From contig CAYNAW010000002.1 in NCBI GenBank assembly GCA_964395545.1, positions 1 through 56,467 on the forward strand: a stretch of DNA of 56,467 bases. The letters run 5' to 3'. Shown piece after piece: positions 40,829 through 49,567 of this stretch. This stretch comes from CAYGVX01 sp964395545 (GTDB taxonomy: Archaea > Thermoproteota > Bathyarchaeia > Bathyarchaeales > SOJC01). Position 1 is the stretch's first letter. Each line of letters begins with the position of its first letter. The notes beneath the pieces are model-generated. The model was not told where the DNA came from, ran no database searches, and worked only from the letters and a program-made list of their open reading frames with translations. A program made the translations under genes and the position numbers.

Positions 40829-41209
40829 TTGCAAGTAAAAATCCTGTCCCAAAGGTACAACCCTCTCCTTAAGAGAAAAGAAGTGGTCTTCGAAGTTGAC
40901 CATGCCCAAGAGGGGCAGACTTCTTCACGTCTAAAGTTGAGGGCTGGCTTAGCAGACGTGCTCAAGACGAAAGCCGACTTTGTTTTCGTCGAAAGAGTGC
41001 AGACCAAGACAGGCATGATGATTGCTTTGGGCGAGGCAAACGTCTACGATACGTTAGAGCAAGCGAAGACGGTGGAGCGTGACCACATATTTGAGAGGAA
41101 CGCTCCTGCCGAGAAGAAAGAGAAAGAAGCTGAGACGTCAGCGCCAGCTGAGGAAGAGAAGCCTGCTCCGAGGCCCGAGGAGAAGCCTCCAGAGACGAAA
41201 GGAGAATAG
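40829..41209 (+). CDS. rps24e: Ribosomal protein S24e
   Basis: The core (about residues 1-92) has MQVKILSQRYNPLLKRKEVV, then FEVDHAQEGQTSSRLKLRAG, a VFVERVQTKTGMMIALGEAN strand pair, and VYDTLEQAKTVERDHIFERN. The last ~34 residues are a Glu/Ala/Pro/Lys-rich tail. Start TTG 40829. S27ae begins five bases after its stop. Confidence 0.95.
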   Translation: MQVKILSQRYNPLLKRKEVVFEVDHAQEGQTSSRLKLRAGLADVLKTKADFVFVERVQTKTGMMIALGEANVYDTLEQAKTVERDHIFERNAPAEKKEKEAETSAPAEEEKPAPRPEEKPPETKGE

Positions 41210-41213
41210 ATGA

Positions 41214-41549
41214 ATGCCCCAAGAATCAGAAGAGGTCAAGAAACCAAAAGGGAAGGAGAAAGCAGGGCCTGGGAAAGTTGAGAAGGCTGAGGTCGAGAGA
41301 CCTGCAGCAGGAGAGGCCGCCGAGGAAGTCGTAGAGGAGAAAGCCGCGCCCAAACCGACGAAGAAGGCCGAGAAAAAGAAGAAGAAAGGGAAAAGAATGC
41401 ATACGTACTACCGGGTCGACGCCACAAGCCTGTCACGTCTACGCCCGTTCTGCGAGAGATGCGGTCCCGGATACTTTATGGCCGACCACGGTGACAGGTA
41501 CAATTGTGGTCACTGCGGTTTCTCACGGTACAAGCAGACTCCCGAGTAG
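41214..41549 (+). CDS. rps27ae: Ribosomal protein S27ae with N-terminal extension
   Basis: The last ~50 residues are the usual protein: MHTYYRVDATSLSRLRPFCE, CGPGYFMADHGDRYNCGHCG and FSRYKQTPE, with four zinc cysteines (C-x-x-C twice). The first ~61 residues are a Lys/Glu/Ala/Pro-rich stretch, absent from most archaeal S27ae. An internal ATG at 41397 (MHTYYRVD) could start a normal-length protein, so the extension is real only if the first ATG is used. The next gene's GTG overlaps the stop by one base. Confidence 0.9.
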   Translation: MPQESEEVKKPKGKEKAGPGKVEKAEVERPAAGEAAEEVVEEKAAPKPTKKAEKKKKKGKRMHTYYRVDATSLSRLRPFCERCGPGYFMADHGDRYNCGHCGFSRYKQTPE

Positions 41550-42004
41550 TGAGGCGAAGAAAAACGAGTCAGCCTAAATCCGAACTCCGCGTGAACGTGG
41601 CGATCAACAACGTCTCTGCTGAGCGTTTCTGGGAAGTCAGACGTCCCTTGCCCCCTGTCAAGATTTCCACAAACCTCAACCTCATTAGCGTGAACAAGAT
41701 GGCTGAGGAACTGCTTGAAGTGCCTTTTGTCTTCGCGATAAACTACGAGCCAGCCGTAGCGCAGCTAAGCTTCAAGGGCAAAGCGCATGTTACGGGTGAC
41801 AAGAAAGAGTTAGAGAAAATCTTCGCCGCTTACGGCGAGAAGAAAGCACCGCCGCCAATGATCGTGCAGACCGTTTCCAACGTGGTCTTCTTGGAATCCG
41901 TGCTCATATCCAGAACGTTGAACATTCCCCCTCCGATTCCTCTTCCAAAAGTGCCTACGTCTGAAGAAGAAAAATCGAAGGCTGCGCCCACTTATCGTGC
42001 CTAA
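41549..42004 (+). CDS. Conserved archaeal protein, unknown function
   Basis: 151 residues. VNVAINNVSAERFWEVRRPL, PPVKISTNLNLISVNKMAEE, VPFVFAINYEPAVAQLSFKG and QTVSNVVFLESVLISRTLNI give a run of beta strands with one long helix. A SecB-like fold has been proposed for some such archaeal proteins, but I cannot check it. GTG 41549 is the start, overlapping the S27ae stop (TAGTG). Upstream residues MRRRKTSQPKSELR are basic. The tight coupling to S27ae suggests a role near the ribosome. Confidence 0.7.
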   Translation: MRRRKTSQPKSELRVNVAINNVSAERFWEVRRPLPPVKISTNLNLISVNKMAEELLEVPFVFAINYEPAVAQLSFKGKAHVTGDKKELEKIFAAYGEKKAPPPMIVQTVSNVVFLESVLISRTLNIPPPIPLPKVPTSEEEKSKAAPTYRA

Positions 42005-42017
42005 AAGGCTGCAGGGT

Positions 42018-42425
42018 TTACTTTAGCGGCACGTACATCGATGACCTTGAGGCGCCGATGCCTGGCTGCCCATGTTTCACAGGTTTGTTCGTGATAGCGT
42101 ATTCGCCTAGGAAGTGTCCAATCATCTGAGGCATGATCTCCAAGGGAACGAATTCCTTTCCGTTATGGAGGTAGATGGATACGCCGACCATCTCCGGAAG
42201 GATGACCATGTCTCTAGCGTGGGTCTTGATCATCACGGTCTGCCCTTTGTCAAGCTGCGCTGTCCTTGCTGCTCTTATGCTCTCGAGGAGTATGCGTTGT
42301 TCAGGCTTCAGCCCCCGTTGAAGGCTTCTGCGGTGCCTCGACGGGAGCAAGGGTATGAACTCGTCCATAGACATGCTTTGCAGCTCCTCGATGGTGTGTC
42401 CCCGATACATGAATTCCTTCGGCAT
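42018..42425 (-). CDS. rps19: Ribosomal protein S19
   Basis: 135 residues with FMYRGHTIEELQSMSMDEFI, LPSRHRRSLQRGLKPEQRIL, THARDMVILPEMVGVSIYLH and the C-terminal MIGHFLGEYAITNKPVKHGQ and GASRSSMYVPLK. All are typical of archaeal S19. It follows L2 on the minus strand by 45 bp, as in the ribosomal super-operon. L22 and S3, which normally come next, are missing here. Confidence 0.97.
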   Translation of the reverse strand: MPKEFMYRGHTIEELQSMSMDEFIPLLPSRHRRSLQRGLKPEQRILLESIRAARTAQLDKGQTVMIKTHARDMVILPEMVGVSIYLHNGKEFVPLEIMPQMIGHFLGEYAITNKPVKHGQPGIGASRSSMYVPLK

Positions 42426-42470
42426 CTTATTCGCCCACCAAACCTTCCATAAGGCTGTTATTTAACTCTT

Positions 42471-43217
42471 TCAGGACTGGGTTCTCCTCTTGTACTTCCT
42501 GCCCGCGCCTCTCGCTGCAATTAGACCAACCTTCTTGCCAGGGGGTGCACCACGTGAGACTGTCGTGACTTTTCGGCTGCCCTTTGACCCACTTCCATAC
42601 GGATGTGACGCTGCGACCATGGCGATACCCCGCGTTCTTGGCCACTTATGTCCCTTAGCCCGTTTCTTGTAATAGTGTGATCCAGCCTTCAGGAAGGGTT
42701 TTTCGAGGCGCCCGGCTCCTGCGACAACTCCTATCGTGGCGCGGGACAGGGGGTTGATGTATTTAGTCCTCCCCGACGGGAATTTGATCATGGTTCCTTG
42801 GGGTGCGTGGGCTACGATGGTTGCATACGTTCCTGAGGAGCGCGCGATTTTTCCTCCGTCGCCTGGGTTGATCTCTATTCCGCACACCATTGCGCCCTCG
42901 GGGATGCTCTTCAAGGGTAGGACGTTGCCTACTTCTATAGGGGCTCGGCTGCCGACGAGAATCTTCTGTCCTTCATTCACGCCTTCGGGGATTATGAAGT
43001 GGTAATCCTGGTCTGTTTGTAGCTTAATATGTGCTAGTGGGGAGCCGCGTCCGGGTTCGTGGAGGATTCTGTCGACTTTGCCTTCCACCACGCTTTCGAG
43101 CTGCTGTTTGTCGAATGGTGGATACTTGGCTGGCGCTATCCTCTTCTCCGTGGAGGCTTTGAAGACCGAGCCTCCTCGCCCTCGTCTCTGCACGAGGATT
43201 CGTTTTCCCATGTTCAC
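42471..43217 (-). CDS. rpl2: Ribosomal protein L2
   Basis: 248 residues. GKRILVQRRGRGGSVFKAST, the middle IPEGVNEGQKILVG and GTYATIVAHAPQGTMIKFPS, and the peptidyl-transferase-facing block GIAMVAASHPYGSGSKG with the invariant His (ASHPYG) are all present. The start is ATG 43217 or 43211. The normal upstream neighbours L3, L4 and L23 are absent; a metallo-beta-lactamase gene lies there. Confidence 0.97.
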   Translation of the reverse strand: MNMGKRILVQRRGRGGSVFKASTEKRIAPAKYPPFDKQQLESVVEGKVDRILHEPGRGSPLAHIKLQTDQDYHFIIPEGVNEGQKILVGSRAPIEVGNVLPLKSIPEGAMVCGIEINPGDGGKIARSSGTYATIVAHAPQGTMIKFPSGRTKYINPLSRATIGVVAGAGRLEKPFLKAGSHYYKKRAKGHKWPRTRGIAMVAASHPYGSGSKGSRKVTTVSRGAPPGKKVGLIAARGAGRKYKRRTQS

Positions 43218-43280
43218 TGCCTGCCGTCTATGTGAAGAGAAAATGGCAGTTTAAATGCTTTACGTATTCAGGAAGAAGAG

Positions 43281-44291
43281 CTATGTCGGTAAGGGCTTCG
43301 CTTCTATTCCCAATTGATTCCTCACGTGTTTTGCGAGGGCGTGAGCGTCTCCTGCGCGGTAGTTGTCGGCTATGACGAGTTTGGGCCTGCTCTGCCTGAC
43401 GTATTCCATCAAACCCGTGAAGTCGGAGTGGTCGCTCAGGGCTACCACGTACTCCGTCTCCCCAGTCTGCCTGCACGGAACGTCGAATTCCCACCCGCTG
43501 ACGCATACCCTGAATTTGTTCAAGCCCACTTTGCCGCGCCAGTTCATGTGATAGAACGCTACGTATTCAGCCTCTCCGTGCAGAGTGGACTGCAACTCGT
43601 GCTTAGTCGAGAACAGGGGTCGGCTGATTCTCATGCCGTGCTTCTGATGAACCTTCGTGATTTGAAGAATTTTCTCGGGCATTATGAAGGGTGCTCCCAC
43701 GCGTGCCTCGTGGAGTATCTGCATCACCTCTTGAAGCTTTCCATGGTAGCCGAATACGTAGACCGGACCTTGCCTCAGTCCCTTCTCCACGATTGAGACC
43801 AACGCGTGTCTCGCCTCGTCTTCAAAGCTCCGCCTGCGCCATGGGTTGCCGTAGGTCGCCTCGATTACCAGCACGTCAGACGCGACAACTGGAGTGCCTG
43901 CTAGCCGAAAATCGCCCGTGTAGAGAATGCGCGTTCCCTCAGCGTCTTCGACAAGAGCCTGCGCGGCGCCTAAGATGTGATCCACGCGATAGAGAGTGAG
44001 CTGCTCGTCTTCGAAGGCGAGTGGTCTCCCGTATTCCATTGTTTTGACGTTGCCGTTTCCCCTTTGTAAGCACTGTTGTCCTTTCAGAGTGTCGATAAGG
44101 TCTTTCGTGGCCGGAGTCATTACTACTGCACTACAGTTTTTCACACTCTGCTGCAGCCCGTTCATGTGGTCTGCGTGGGCATGTGTCACGACTCTAAAGG
44201 GTCGTGTCTTCTCGTGGGCATCGCAGGCTACGTGTCGCCCCAAAAGAACTGCACCGTTGCGTGTCACATCGGCTTTCAAGAGAATTCTCAC
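43281..44291 (-). CDS. Metallo-beta-lactamase-fold nuclease (SNM1/exonuclease-like)
   Basis: 336 residues. The zinc motif is THAHADHMNG (HxHxDH), then GAAQALVED, ILYTGDFRLA (the metal-bridging Asp), LVIEATYGNPWRRRS, and further beta-CASP-like positions VYVFGYHGKL and VVALSDHSDFTGLMEYV (late His). The C-terminal region PKLVIADNY ends the domain. This subgroup handles DNA or RNA ends. In archaea it is often labelled an exonuclease of the RNase J/SNM1 type; substrate not determined. Start GTG 44291, in a divergent promoter region with the pilus operon. Confidence 0.8.
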   Translation of the reverse strand: MRILLKADVTRNGAVLLGRHVACDAHEKTRPFRVVTHAHADHMNGLQQSVKNCSAVVMTPATKDLIDTLKGQQCLQRGNGNVKTMEYGRPLAFEDEQLTLYRVDHILGAAQALVEDAEGTRILYTGDFRLAGTPVVASDVLVIEATYGNPWRRRSFEDEARHALVSIVEKGLRQGPVYVFGYHGKLQEVMQILHEARVGAPFIMPEKILQITKVHQKHGMRISRPLFSTKHELQSTLHGEAEYVAFYHMNWRGKVGLNKFRVCVSGWEFDVPCRQTGETEYVVALSDHSDFTGLMEYVRQSRPKLVIADNYRAGDAHALAKHVRNQLGIEAKPLPT

Positions 44292-44378
44292 TATGGCAGC
44301 GGTATTAGTCGTAGGTTGCCTAAATGGTTTGTCACGCCCTTTTGTGTCTTTTTGCGATTTGACCGGATTATCGTAGAT

Positions 44379-44393
44379 TCATATACTTTATTA
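44379..44393 (+). promoter_or_regulatory. TATA-like box of the pilus operon
   Basis: TCATATACTTTATTA lies 78-92 bp before the ATPase start in the 180-bp divergent region. The leader would be long, about 65-70 nt, for an archaeal gene. Confidence 0.35.
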
Positions 44394-44470
44394 AGACTCG
44401 CTACACTATACGTTAGAGACGAAACAGGGGCAGCCTTCAAGCAGAAGACACCCTAAGCATCAAGGGGCGC

Positions 44471-45994
44471 GTGCAGATGGAAAAAGTGGAGCAACAAGTG
44501 AGAAAAAGAGCGCTATCAACGTTCCGTGAAGTCTACCCCATTCAAGAGCCTTACGTGTACGCCGCCATTGTCAAAGACCCAGAAACCCAGAAAGTCCGCT
44601 ACACAGTCATCGAGCCCACACTGCTTGACGAAGAAGCCGCCATGCTGAAAGAGATTAAAGGTATTCTGATGGAAGAAATCGACGTCAACCTCAAGGAAAT
44701 CGGCACAAGAGAGAAAGCCGCAGAATACCTGAGGCAGAAGATACTCGAAGCCGTCAAGAACTATCGGCTGAAAATCGCTGAAGAAGCCGTGGACAAGCTG
44801 GCCTACTACATCGTACGCGACTTTGTCTATTACGGAAAAATCGACCCCTTGATGAAAGACCGTATGGTAGAAGACATATCAGCGGACGGCGTCAACATCC
44901 CATTATACGTTTGGCATCGCGAATACGAGTCCCTGCCGACCAACATCATCTTCGAGAACGAGAACGAGCTGAACTCGTTCATCGTGAGACTCGCCTACAC
45001 GTCTGGCAAGAACATCTCAATCGCCTCCCCCCTGCTTGATGCATCGCTCCCAGACGGAAGCCGCGTTCAGCTGACCTATGGGAGCGCCATCACCCGCCGC
45101 GGGTCTACCTTCACGATACGTCGCTTCCGCGTCGACCCCCTCACGATTTCTGACTTGATAAGATTCAACACTCTCTCATCAGAGATGGCTGCGTATTTCT
45201 GGTATGCCATCGAGAACAGGGCATCCGTTCTAGTCGCAGGCGGCGTCGCCTCTGGAAAGACGACTATGCTCAACTGTCTGTCGATGTTCATCAAGCCAGA
45301 GCTGAAAATAGTAAGCGTGGAGGACACCGCTGAACTCAACTTACCCCACGAGAACTGGATCCCGTCCGTCGTGAGAACGAGTTTTGGCAATGATAACAGA
45401 GGTCCAGCCGCCATCACGCTTTTTGACCTCCTGAAGGCGGCGGTTCGCCAGCGTCCAGACTTCATAATCGTGGGCGAGGTCCGAGGTGAAGAAGCTTACA
45501 CGCTGTTCCAAGCTATGGCCACAGGGCATTTGGGCATGAGCACTATTCACGCTGAGTCAGTGGAATCAGTTATGAACCGGCTCGAGTCAGAGCCCATGAG
45601 AATTCCCAAGGCTCTGCTGGCCATGATAGACGTTGTAACCATTCAGGTGAGGACGGAGATCGACGGAAAACCCACCAGACGAACGGCTGTGGTGACCGAG
45701 GTCGCGTCTTACGACCCCAAGAAGAAGGAGCTGTTCACTGATAACGTCTTCACCTGGAACCCACGCGATGACTTCTTCGAGTACGGTGGCAAGAGCCGCA
45801 TGCTCGAAAAGCATATGGAGAAGACCGGGCTGAGTGAGCGAGAAATCCGCAAGGAGTTGCTTAGAAGGAGGGTGGTGTTGGAGTGGATGGCGAAGAATAA
45901 CATACGGGGGTACACGGAGGTAGCCAACGTCATCCGAGAGTACTATTCCAACCCCGAGAGGATATATCGAAGGGCCAGGATGAGTGGCGGATGA
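44471..45994 (+). CDS. Archaeal type IV pilus assembly ATPase
   Basis: 507 residues of the VirB11/PilT/TadA secretion-ATPase family. The N-terminal three-helix region is followed by the ATPase core: Walker A GGVASGKTT at residues 257-265, Asp box VEDTAELNLPH, Walker B DFIIVGEVRGEEAYTLF near 330-345, and the His box ATGHLGMSTIHAE. It drives addition of pilin subunits at the membrane platform. It is closer to the archaeal pilus type than to the archaellum ArlI because two separate platform proteins follow. The start is GTG 44471 (ATG 44477 alternative). It is the first gene of the operon. Confidence 0.92.
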   Translation: MQMEKVEQQVRKRALSTFREVYPIQEPYVYAAIVKDPETQKVRYTVIEPTLLDEEAAMLKEIKGILMEEIDVNLKEIGTREKAAEYLRQKILEAVKNYRLKIAEEAVDKLAYYIVRDFVYYGKIDPLMKDRMVEDISADGVNIPLYVWHREYESLPTNIIFENENELNSFIVRLAYTSGKNISIASPLLDASLPDGSRVQLTYGSAITRRGSTFTIRRFRVDPLTISDLIRFNTLSSEMAAYFWYAIENRASVLVAGGVASGKTTMLNCLSMFIKPELKIVSVEDTAELNLPHENWIPSVVRTSFGNDNRGPAAITLFDLLKAAVRQRPDFIIVGEVRGEEAYTLFQAMATGHLGMSTIHAESVESVMNRLESEPMRIPKALLAMIDVVTIQVRTEIDGKPTRRTAVVTEVASYDPKKKELFTDNVFTWNPRDDFFEYGGKSRMLEKHMEKTGLSEREIRKELLRRRVVLEWMAKNNIRGYTEVANVIREYYSNPERIYRRARMSGG

Positions 45995-46992
45995 GCTTTT
46001 CTAGCTTGAAGAAATCCTTGACTCAAGCGTGGCAACGGGTTATCGGCACAATTCGCTCCACAACCTCCACAGTTTTCAACAATCCACGGCGGGTGAACGA
46101 TGATGGGCAGCCGAAGAGGCGCCCTCAGCTCTTAGCGTATCGCCTGCTCGGAGACAGGACAAATCGCTTTCTTCCCCTCTTCAAGGATTTGGACGTTGGT
46201 TTGCGCAGGTCAGGTATGCTGACAAGCTTCAAGCCGTATATTAGCCTCACCCTGCTCGCGAGTCTAGTGGCTACTGTTATCGTGGCGACTCTTGTCCCTC
46301 CTGTGATGTATCTTGTCCTCAGAACTCCGCTTTTTCCATCCGTCCTCTTTGGCGTTGGCGGCGGCTTATTGGCGGGCGCTATGACAGTCGTTGCCTTCTA
46401 CATGTACCCTGTCTACAGGGCCGACAACATACGGAGAAACTTGGACGACACCATGGCTTTTGCGGCAGGTTACTTAGCGATTCTGGCGGGCGCCGGAGTG
46501 CCGCTTGACAGCATGTTTCGCTCCCTTTCCAAGATCCCTCAGAAGCTCGCTGTCATAGACGAGTCGAGGATGATAGTGCGGGACGTGGAGCTCTTCGGAG
46601 CAGACATAATAACCGCCATGGAAAATGCTTCGAAGCGCACGGCATCAGAGAAGTTCAAGGAGCTGCTCGAAGGATTTATAGCCACAGTCCAGTCCGGTGG
46701 TGATTTGATGTCTTATCTGCTGCACAGGTCACGACAGAACATGAAGTTCAGGCGCATCGCGTTGCGGAAGTTCTCAGACACGTTGGGGATGCTATCAGAA
46801 GTCTACGTGACCCTGCTCGTCGCCGGCCCGCTCATCTTCGTAGTAATGCTGTCTGTCATGGCTATGCTAGGCGGTGCTGGGCTTGGATTGATGAACCCTG
46901 TTCTCTTGTTGATGCTGCTAACTTACATCGGCATACCCGTTGGTTCAGTAATCTTTCTCATAGTCCTCGATGCACTCACGCCTAGGTGGTGA
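45991..46992 (+). CDS. Pilus platform membrane protein (T2SSF/TadC), first
   Basis: 333 residues, overlapping the ATPase stop by 4 bp. A basic cytosolic region is followed by three or more membrane helices (about 80-105, 112-135 and 275-320). The family's cytosolic helix-bundle block LDDTMAFAAGYLAILAGAGV is followed by PLDSMFRSLSKIPQK and a second block LLEGFIATVQSGGDLMSYLL. With the next gene it forms the inner-membrane base of the pilus, on which the ATPase acts. Confidence 0.88.
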   Translation: MSFSSLKKSLTQAWQRVIGTIRSTTSTVFNNPRRVNDDGQPKRRPQLLAYRLLGDRTNRFLPLFKDLDVGLRRSGMLTSFKPYISLTLLASLVATVIVATLVPPVMYLVLRTPLFPSVLFGVGGGLLAGAMTVVAFYMYPVYRADNIRRNLDDTMAFAAGYLAILAGAGVPLDSMFRSLSKIPQKLAVIDESRMIVRDVELFGADIITAMENASKRTASEKFKELLEGFIATVQSGGDLMSYLLHRSRQNMKFRRIALRKFSDTLGMLSEVYVTLLVAGPLIFVVMLSVMAMLGGAGLGLMNPVLLLMLLTYIGIPVGSVIFLIVLDALTPRW

Positions 46993-46996
46993 AAGA

Positions 46997-47815
46997 ATGC
47001 CCAAAGTCGAGGTGAAAGAAAAGAAGATTGCGTGGGCTGTCTCTGCCACGGTAGGCGTTGCCACAATCGTAACCGCCGTCTTGACATTTGGAGAGAACCC
47101 GCTTTTCCACGACTACATTTTCCTCGCTGCAGTCGTCACAGCGTTTCCGCCCGCTGTGTTGGACTACGTGGATTATCGATGGAAGAAGTCGATAGACGAG
47201 CGTCTTCCCGATTTGTTCAGGGGCATTGTCCAAGCCCAGCAGACCGGGATGACTCTGCCTCAGGCTTTGGAAGAGGCGTCGAAACGCAATTACGGGCATC
47301 TAACTGCGGAGCTGAAGAAGATGGTGAATCAAATGTCGTGGGGCATGTCCTTCGAGGAAGCCCTCCAAGAATTCGGCAGACGCGTCGACACTCCACTGGT
47401 GCAGAGAACAGTGCCTCTCATCATTGAGGCCAGCCACTCGGGAGGACACGTTGAGAAGGTCTTTGCTCCCATGGGCAAATTCATCCAGACGACGCTCTTG
47501 ATGGAAAAGGAGCGAACAGCGCAGACGCGGCCTTACGTCGCAATCATATACATCGCTTTCTTCGTCTTCGTCTTCACCATAATCCTGTTGTTCAAAACCT
47601 TCTTCGTGGATATGGCCAGTCCTCCGGTGATAGGATTGTCCGCCCTCACTTCCGACGAGGCTTGGAGAATGTTCTTCCACATGAGCGTCATACAAGCCTT
47701 CTTCGGCGGGCTCGTCGCAGGAAAGATGGGAGAAGGCACGATGAGCGCGGGCTTGAAGCACAGCATAATTCTAATGATCAGCGGGTACACCACTCTGAAG
47801 CTGGTGACATGGTGA
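46997..47815 (+). CDS. Pilus platform membrane protein (T2SSF/TadC), second
   Basis: 272 residues with membrane helices at about 12-32, 37-55, 185-205 and 235-255. The T2SSF block is LPDLFRGIVQAQQTGMTLPQ, then SKRNYGHLTAELKKMVNQMS and VQRTVPLIIEASHSGGHVEK. Its start is ATG 46997 with GGTGAAAG upstream; the frame is open earlier inside the preceding gene. Having two single-T2SSF genes instead of one double gene is the archaeal arrangement. The pilin gene starts 7 bp inside its end. Confidence 0.88.
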   Translation: MPKVEVKEKKIAWAVSATVGVATIVTAVLTFGENPLFHDYIFLAAVVTAFPPAVLDYVDYRWKKSIDERLPDLFRGIVQAQQTGMTLPQALEEASKRNYGHLTAELKKMVNQMSWGMSFEEALQEFGRRVDTPLVQRTVPLIIEASHSGGHVEKVFAPMGKFIQTTLLMEKERTAQTRPYVAIIYIAFFVFVFTIILLFKTFFVDMASPPVIGLSALTSDEAWRMFFHMSVIQAFFGGLVAGKMGEGTMSAGLKHSIILMISGYTTLKLVTW

Positions 47816-48222
47816 AAGCGAAGAGGAGCTTCCTTAGGAATAGGCGAGGGGTTACACCCGTTATGAGCAACGTGCTCCTTGTCGTGGTTGCCGTGGCAGC
47901 CATGTCACTTGCGGCTTCGGCGACGTACATAATAACGAACAACATGCGCCAGATCATGGGTGAACGAGTCATCGCTGAAGATGTGTGGTTCACGTCGAGT
48001 GGGATTATGGTTTATCTCCGTAACACCGGAAAAGTGGCGGTCGAAGTGTCGTCGGTGTACGTCAACTTCACCAACCAGCCCTTCGCCCCTCTCACCCTGG
48101 AAGTCGGAGAGCATGGGTGGTTAAACGTCACTTTCAGCTGGGAGACAGATGCGCTGTATAACTTGAACGTGGTGACGAGTCGAGGAACGAAAGTTGTTGA
48201 CTACTACCAAGCGCCTCCGTAG
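47809..48222 (+). CDS. Archaeal type IV pilin, small
   Basis: 137 residues. A class III signal (MVKAKRSFLRNRRGVTPVMS) with the basic stretch and Gly before the hydrophobic helix VLLVVVAVAAMSLAASATYI is typical. Prepilin peptidase would cut near the RG/V junction. The remainder is a small beta domain with N-glycosylation sequons (NFT). It is the probable major or first minor pilin of the operon. It starts at ATG 47809, overlapping the platform gene. Confidence 0.85.
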   Translation: MVKAKRSFLRNRRGVTPVMSNVLLVVVAVAAMSLAASATYIITNNMRQIMGERVIAEDVWFTSSGIMVYLRNTGKVAVEVSSVYVNFTNQPFAPLTLEVGEHGWLNVTFSWETDALYNLNVVTSRGTKVVDYYQAPP

Positions 48223-49567
48223 ATTTGGACGCAACAAGAAGGGCGTCAGCAACGTCATAGTCATGGTGCTGAGTCTCGTCATCCTAGTAATCATCACCTC
48301 AAACGTCATCTTGTGGAGCTACCAGATGAACCAGCTCGATTGGGAGAGGATACAGGAGAACGTGGAAGTCAAGCAAGTTACAAGGGTCCGCAGTTCAGCC
48401 TGGTCACCTGCCGAAAACGAGTACCTACTGCGATCGGGCAGCCTTGTAAACGGTACGTATCACTGTACGACGGCTGTCGACGAGCTGTATGAAACGTTTC
48501 GAGAAGCAAACCAGGCAACTCTCCATGCAGACGGTCTTGGACACTACGCTGAATGGGGTAACGCTGTCCCTTCGGGCGTCGCTCATTGGGACTGTTGCGA
48601 TGAGAACCCGCCGGACGACGACGGTACTTACGTTCAAACAACGAGCTCGAGCTGGCAGCAGGAAGCTTACAACCTGAAAGATCCTGGCAATTACGGCGGT
48701 ATCGTCTGGGTAAGAGTCTATATGAGGGCCAAGATCAGCAGCGTTGGGGTGTCCCAGTACATCAGGACGCTAATTCGAACATACGATACGGACTTTGTTT
48801 CTGGCGACATCGCTCTGACGTCTTCCTATCAAGACCTGTACACACAATACGCTGTTAACCCCTTCACAGGAGCGCCGTGGACGTGGGATGAGGTCACGTC
48901 ATTGCAGGCAGGGGCTTCAGGCAGAAGCTTCGGCAACCAGCACACGCGGCTAACGGCGGTGTGGGCCGTCGTTAACTACAACGGTCAGAGTGTCGAGATT
49001 GACGGAACCTTCGTCATGGACTTATCTGTCTATCCCTTGGACCACGTTAAAGGGGCGGAGGTGCAGCTGAGGTATCGGGCGAACGATGTCGGCGAGAAAT
49101 GGTATTTGAAGGCGTTGAATTGGACTTCTGGAAGCTACAGCGACAGCGGCTTCAACTCAACAATGGGACACATGCCTACAACTGGATGGGACTACTACGC
49201 AGTGAGCATGAGCGACCAGTGGCGAAACTATGTGAGGGCAGACGGCGTAGTCAGCATAAAGCTTGTCGACTCTGGTACTGACAGTAACCAGACGACCATA
49301 GATATAGACTTTCTAGCCGTTAGAGTGTTAGTCGAGGGCACACGGTTCTCCCTCAGCAATCAAGGGGCGTCAACGTGTCACATAGTTTCAATCTGGGTCA
49401 CCAACAATTCCCTTCACGAAAGGTTCGAGGCTGACGTTCATGTTAACTCGGGGGAGTCCCTGAACTACACGCGGGTCGACATAAAGCTACCGTCGAGCCC
49501 GTTTATCGTGAAAGTCGTGACTGAGCGCGGCAACATCGCCGTGTATTCGCAGAACTGGGACAGCTAA
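48194..49567 (+). CDS. Pilin-like protein with very large extracellular domain
   Basis: 457 residues. The N-terminus RLRRFGRNKKGVSNVIVMVL and the helix SLVILVIITSNVILW form the same class III signal as in the preceding gene. The exported part (over 400 residues) is beta-rich with many aromatic residues, and its jelly-roll/lectin-like strands include VWVRVYMRAKISSVGV and VQLRYRANDVGEKWYLKALN. Cysteines CDEN/CC pair near residue 130. This resembles a tip pilin or adhesin. Start TTG 48194 overlaps the first pilin by 29 nt. It ends 4 bp into the convergent TackOD1 gene. Confidence 0.82.
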   Translation: MLTTTKRLRRFGRNKKGVSNVIVMVLSLVILVIITSNVILWSYQMNQLDWERIQENVEVKQVTRVRSSAWSPAENEYLLRSGSLVNGTYHCTTAVDELYETFREANQATLHADGLGHYAEWGNAVPSGVAHWDCCDENPPDDDGTYVQTTSSSWQQEAYNLKDPGNYGGIVWVRVYMRAKISSVGVSQYIRTLIRTYDTDFVSGDIALTSSYQDLYTQYAVNPFTGAPWTWDEVTSLQAGASGRSFGNQHTRLTAVWAVVNYNGQSVEIDGTFVMDLSVYPLDHVKGAEVQLRYRANDVGEKWYLKALNWTSGSYSDSGFNSTMGHMPTTGWDYYAVSMSDQWRNYVRADGVVSIKLVDSGTDSNQTTIDIDFLAVRVLVEGTRFSLSNQGASTCHIVSIWVTNNSLHERFEADVHVNSGESLNYTRVDIKLPSSPFIVKVVTERGNIAVYSQNWDS

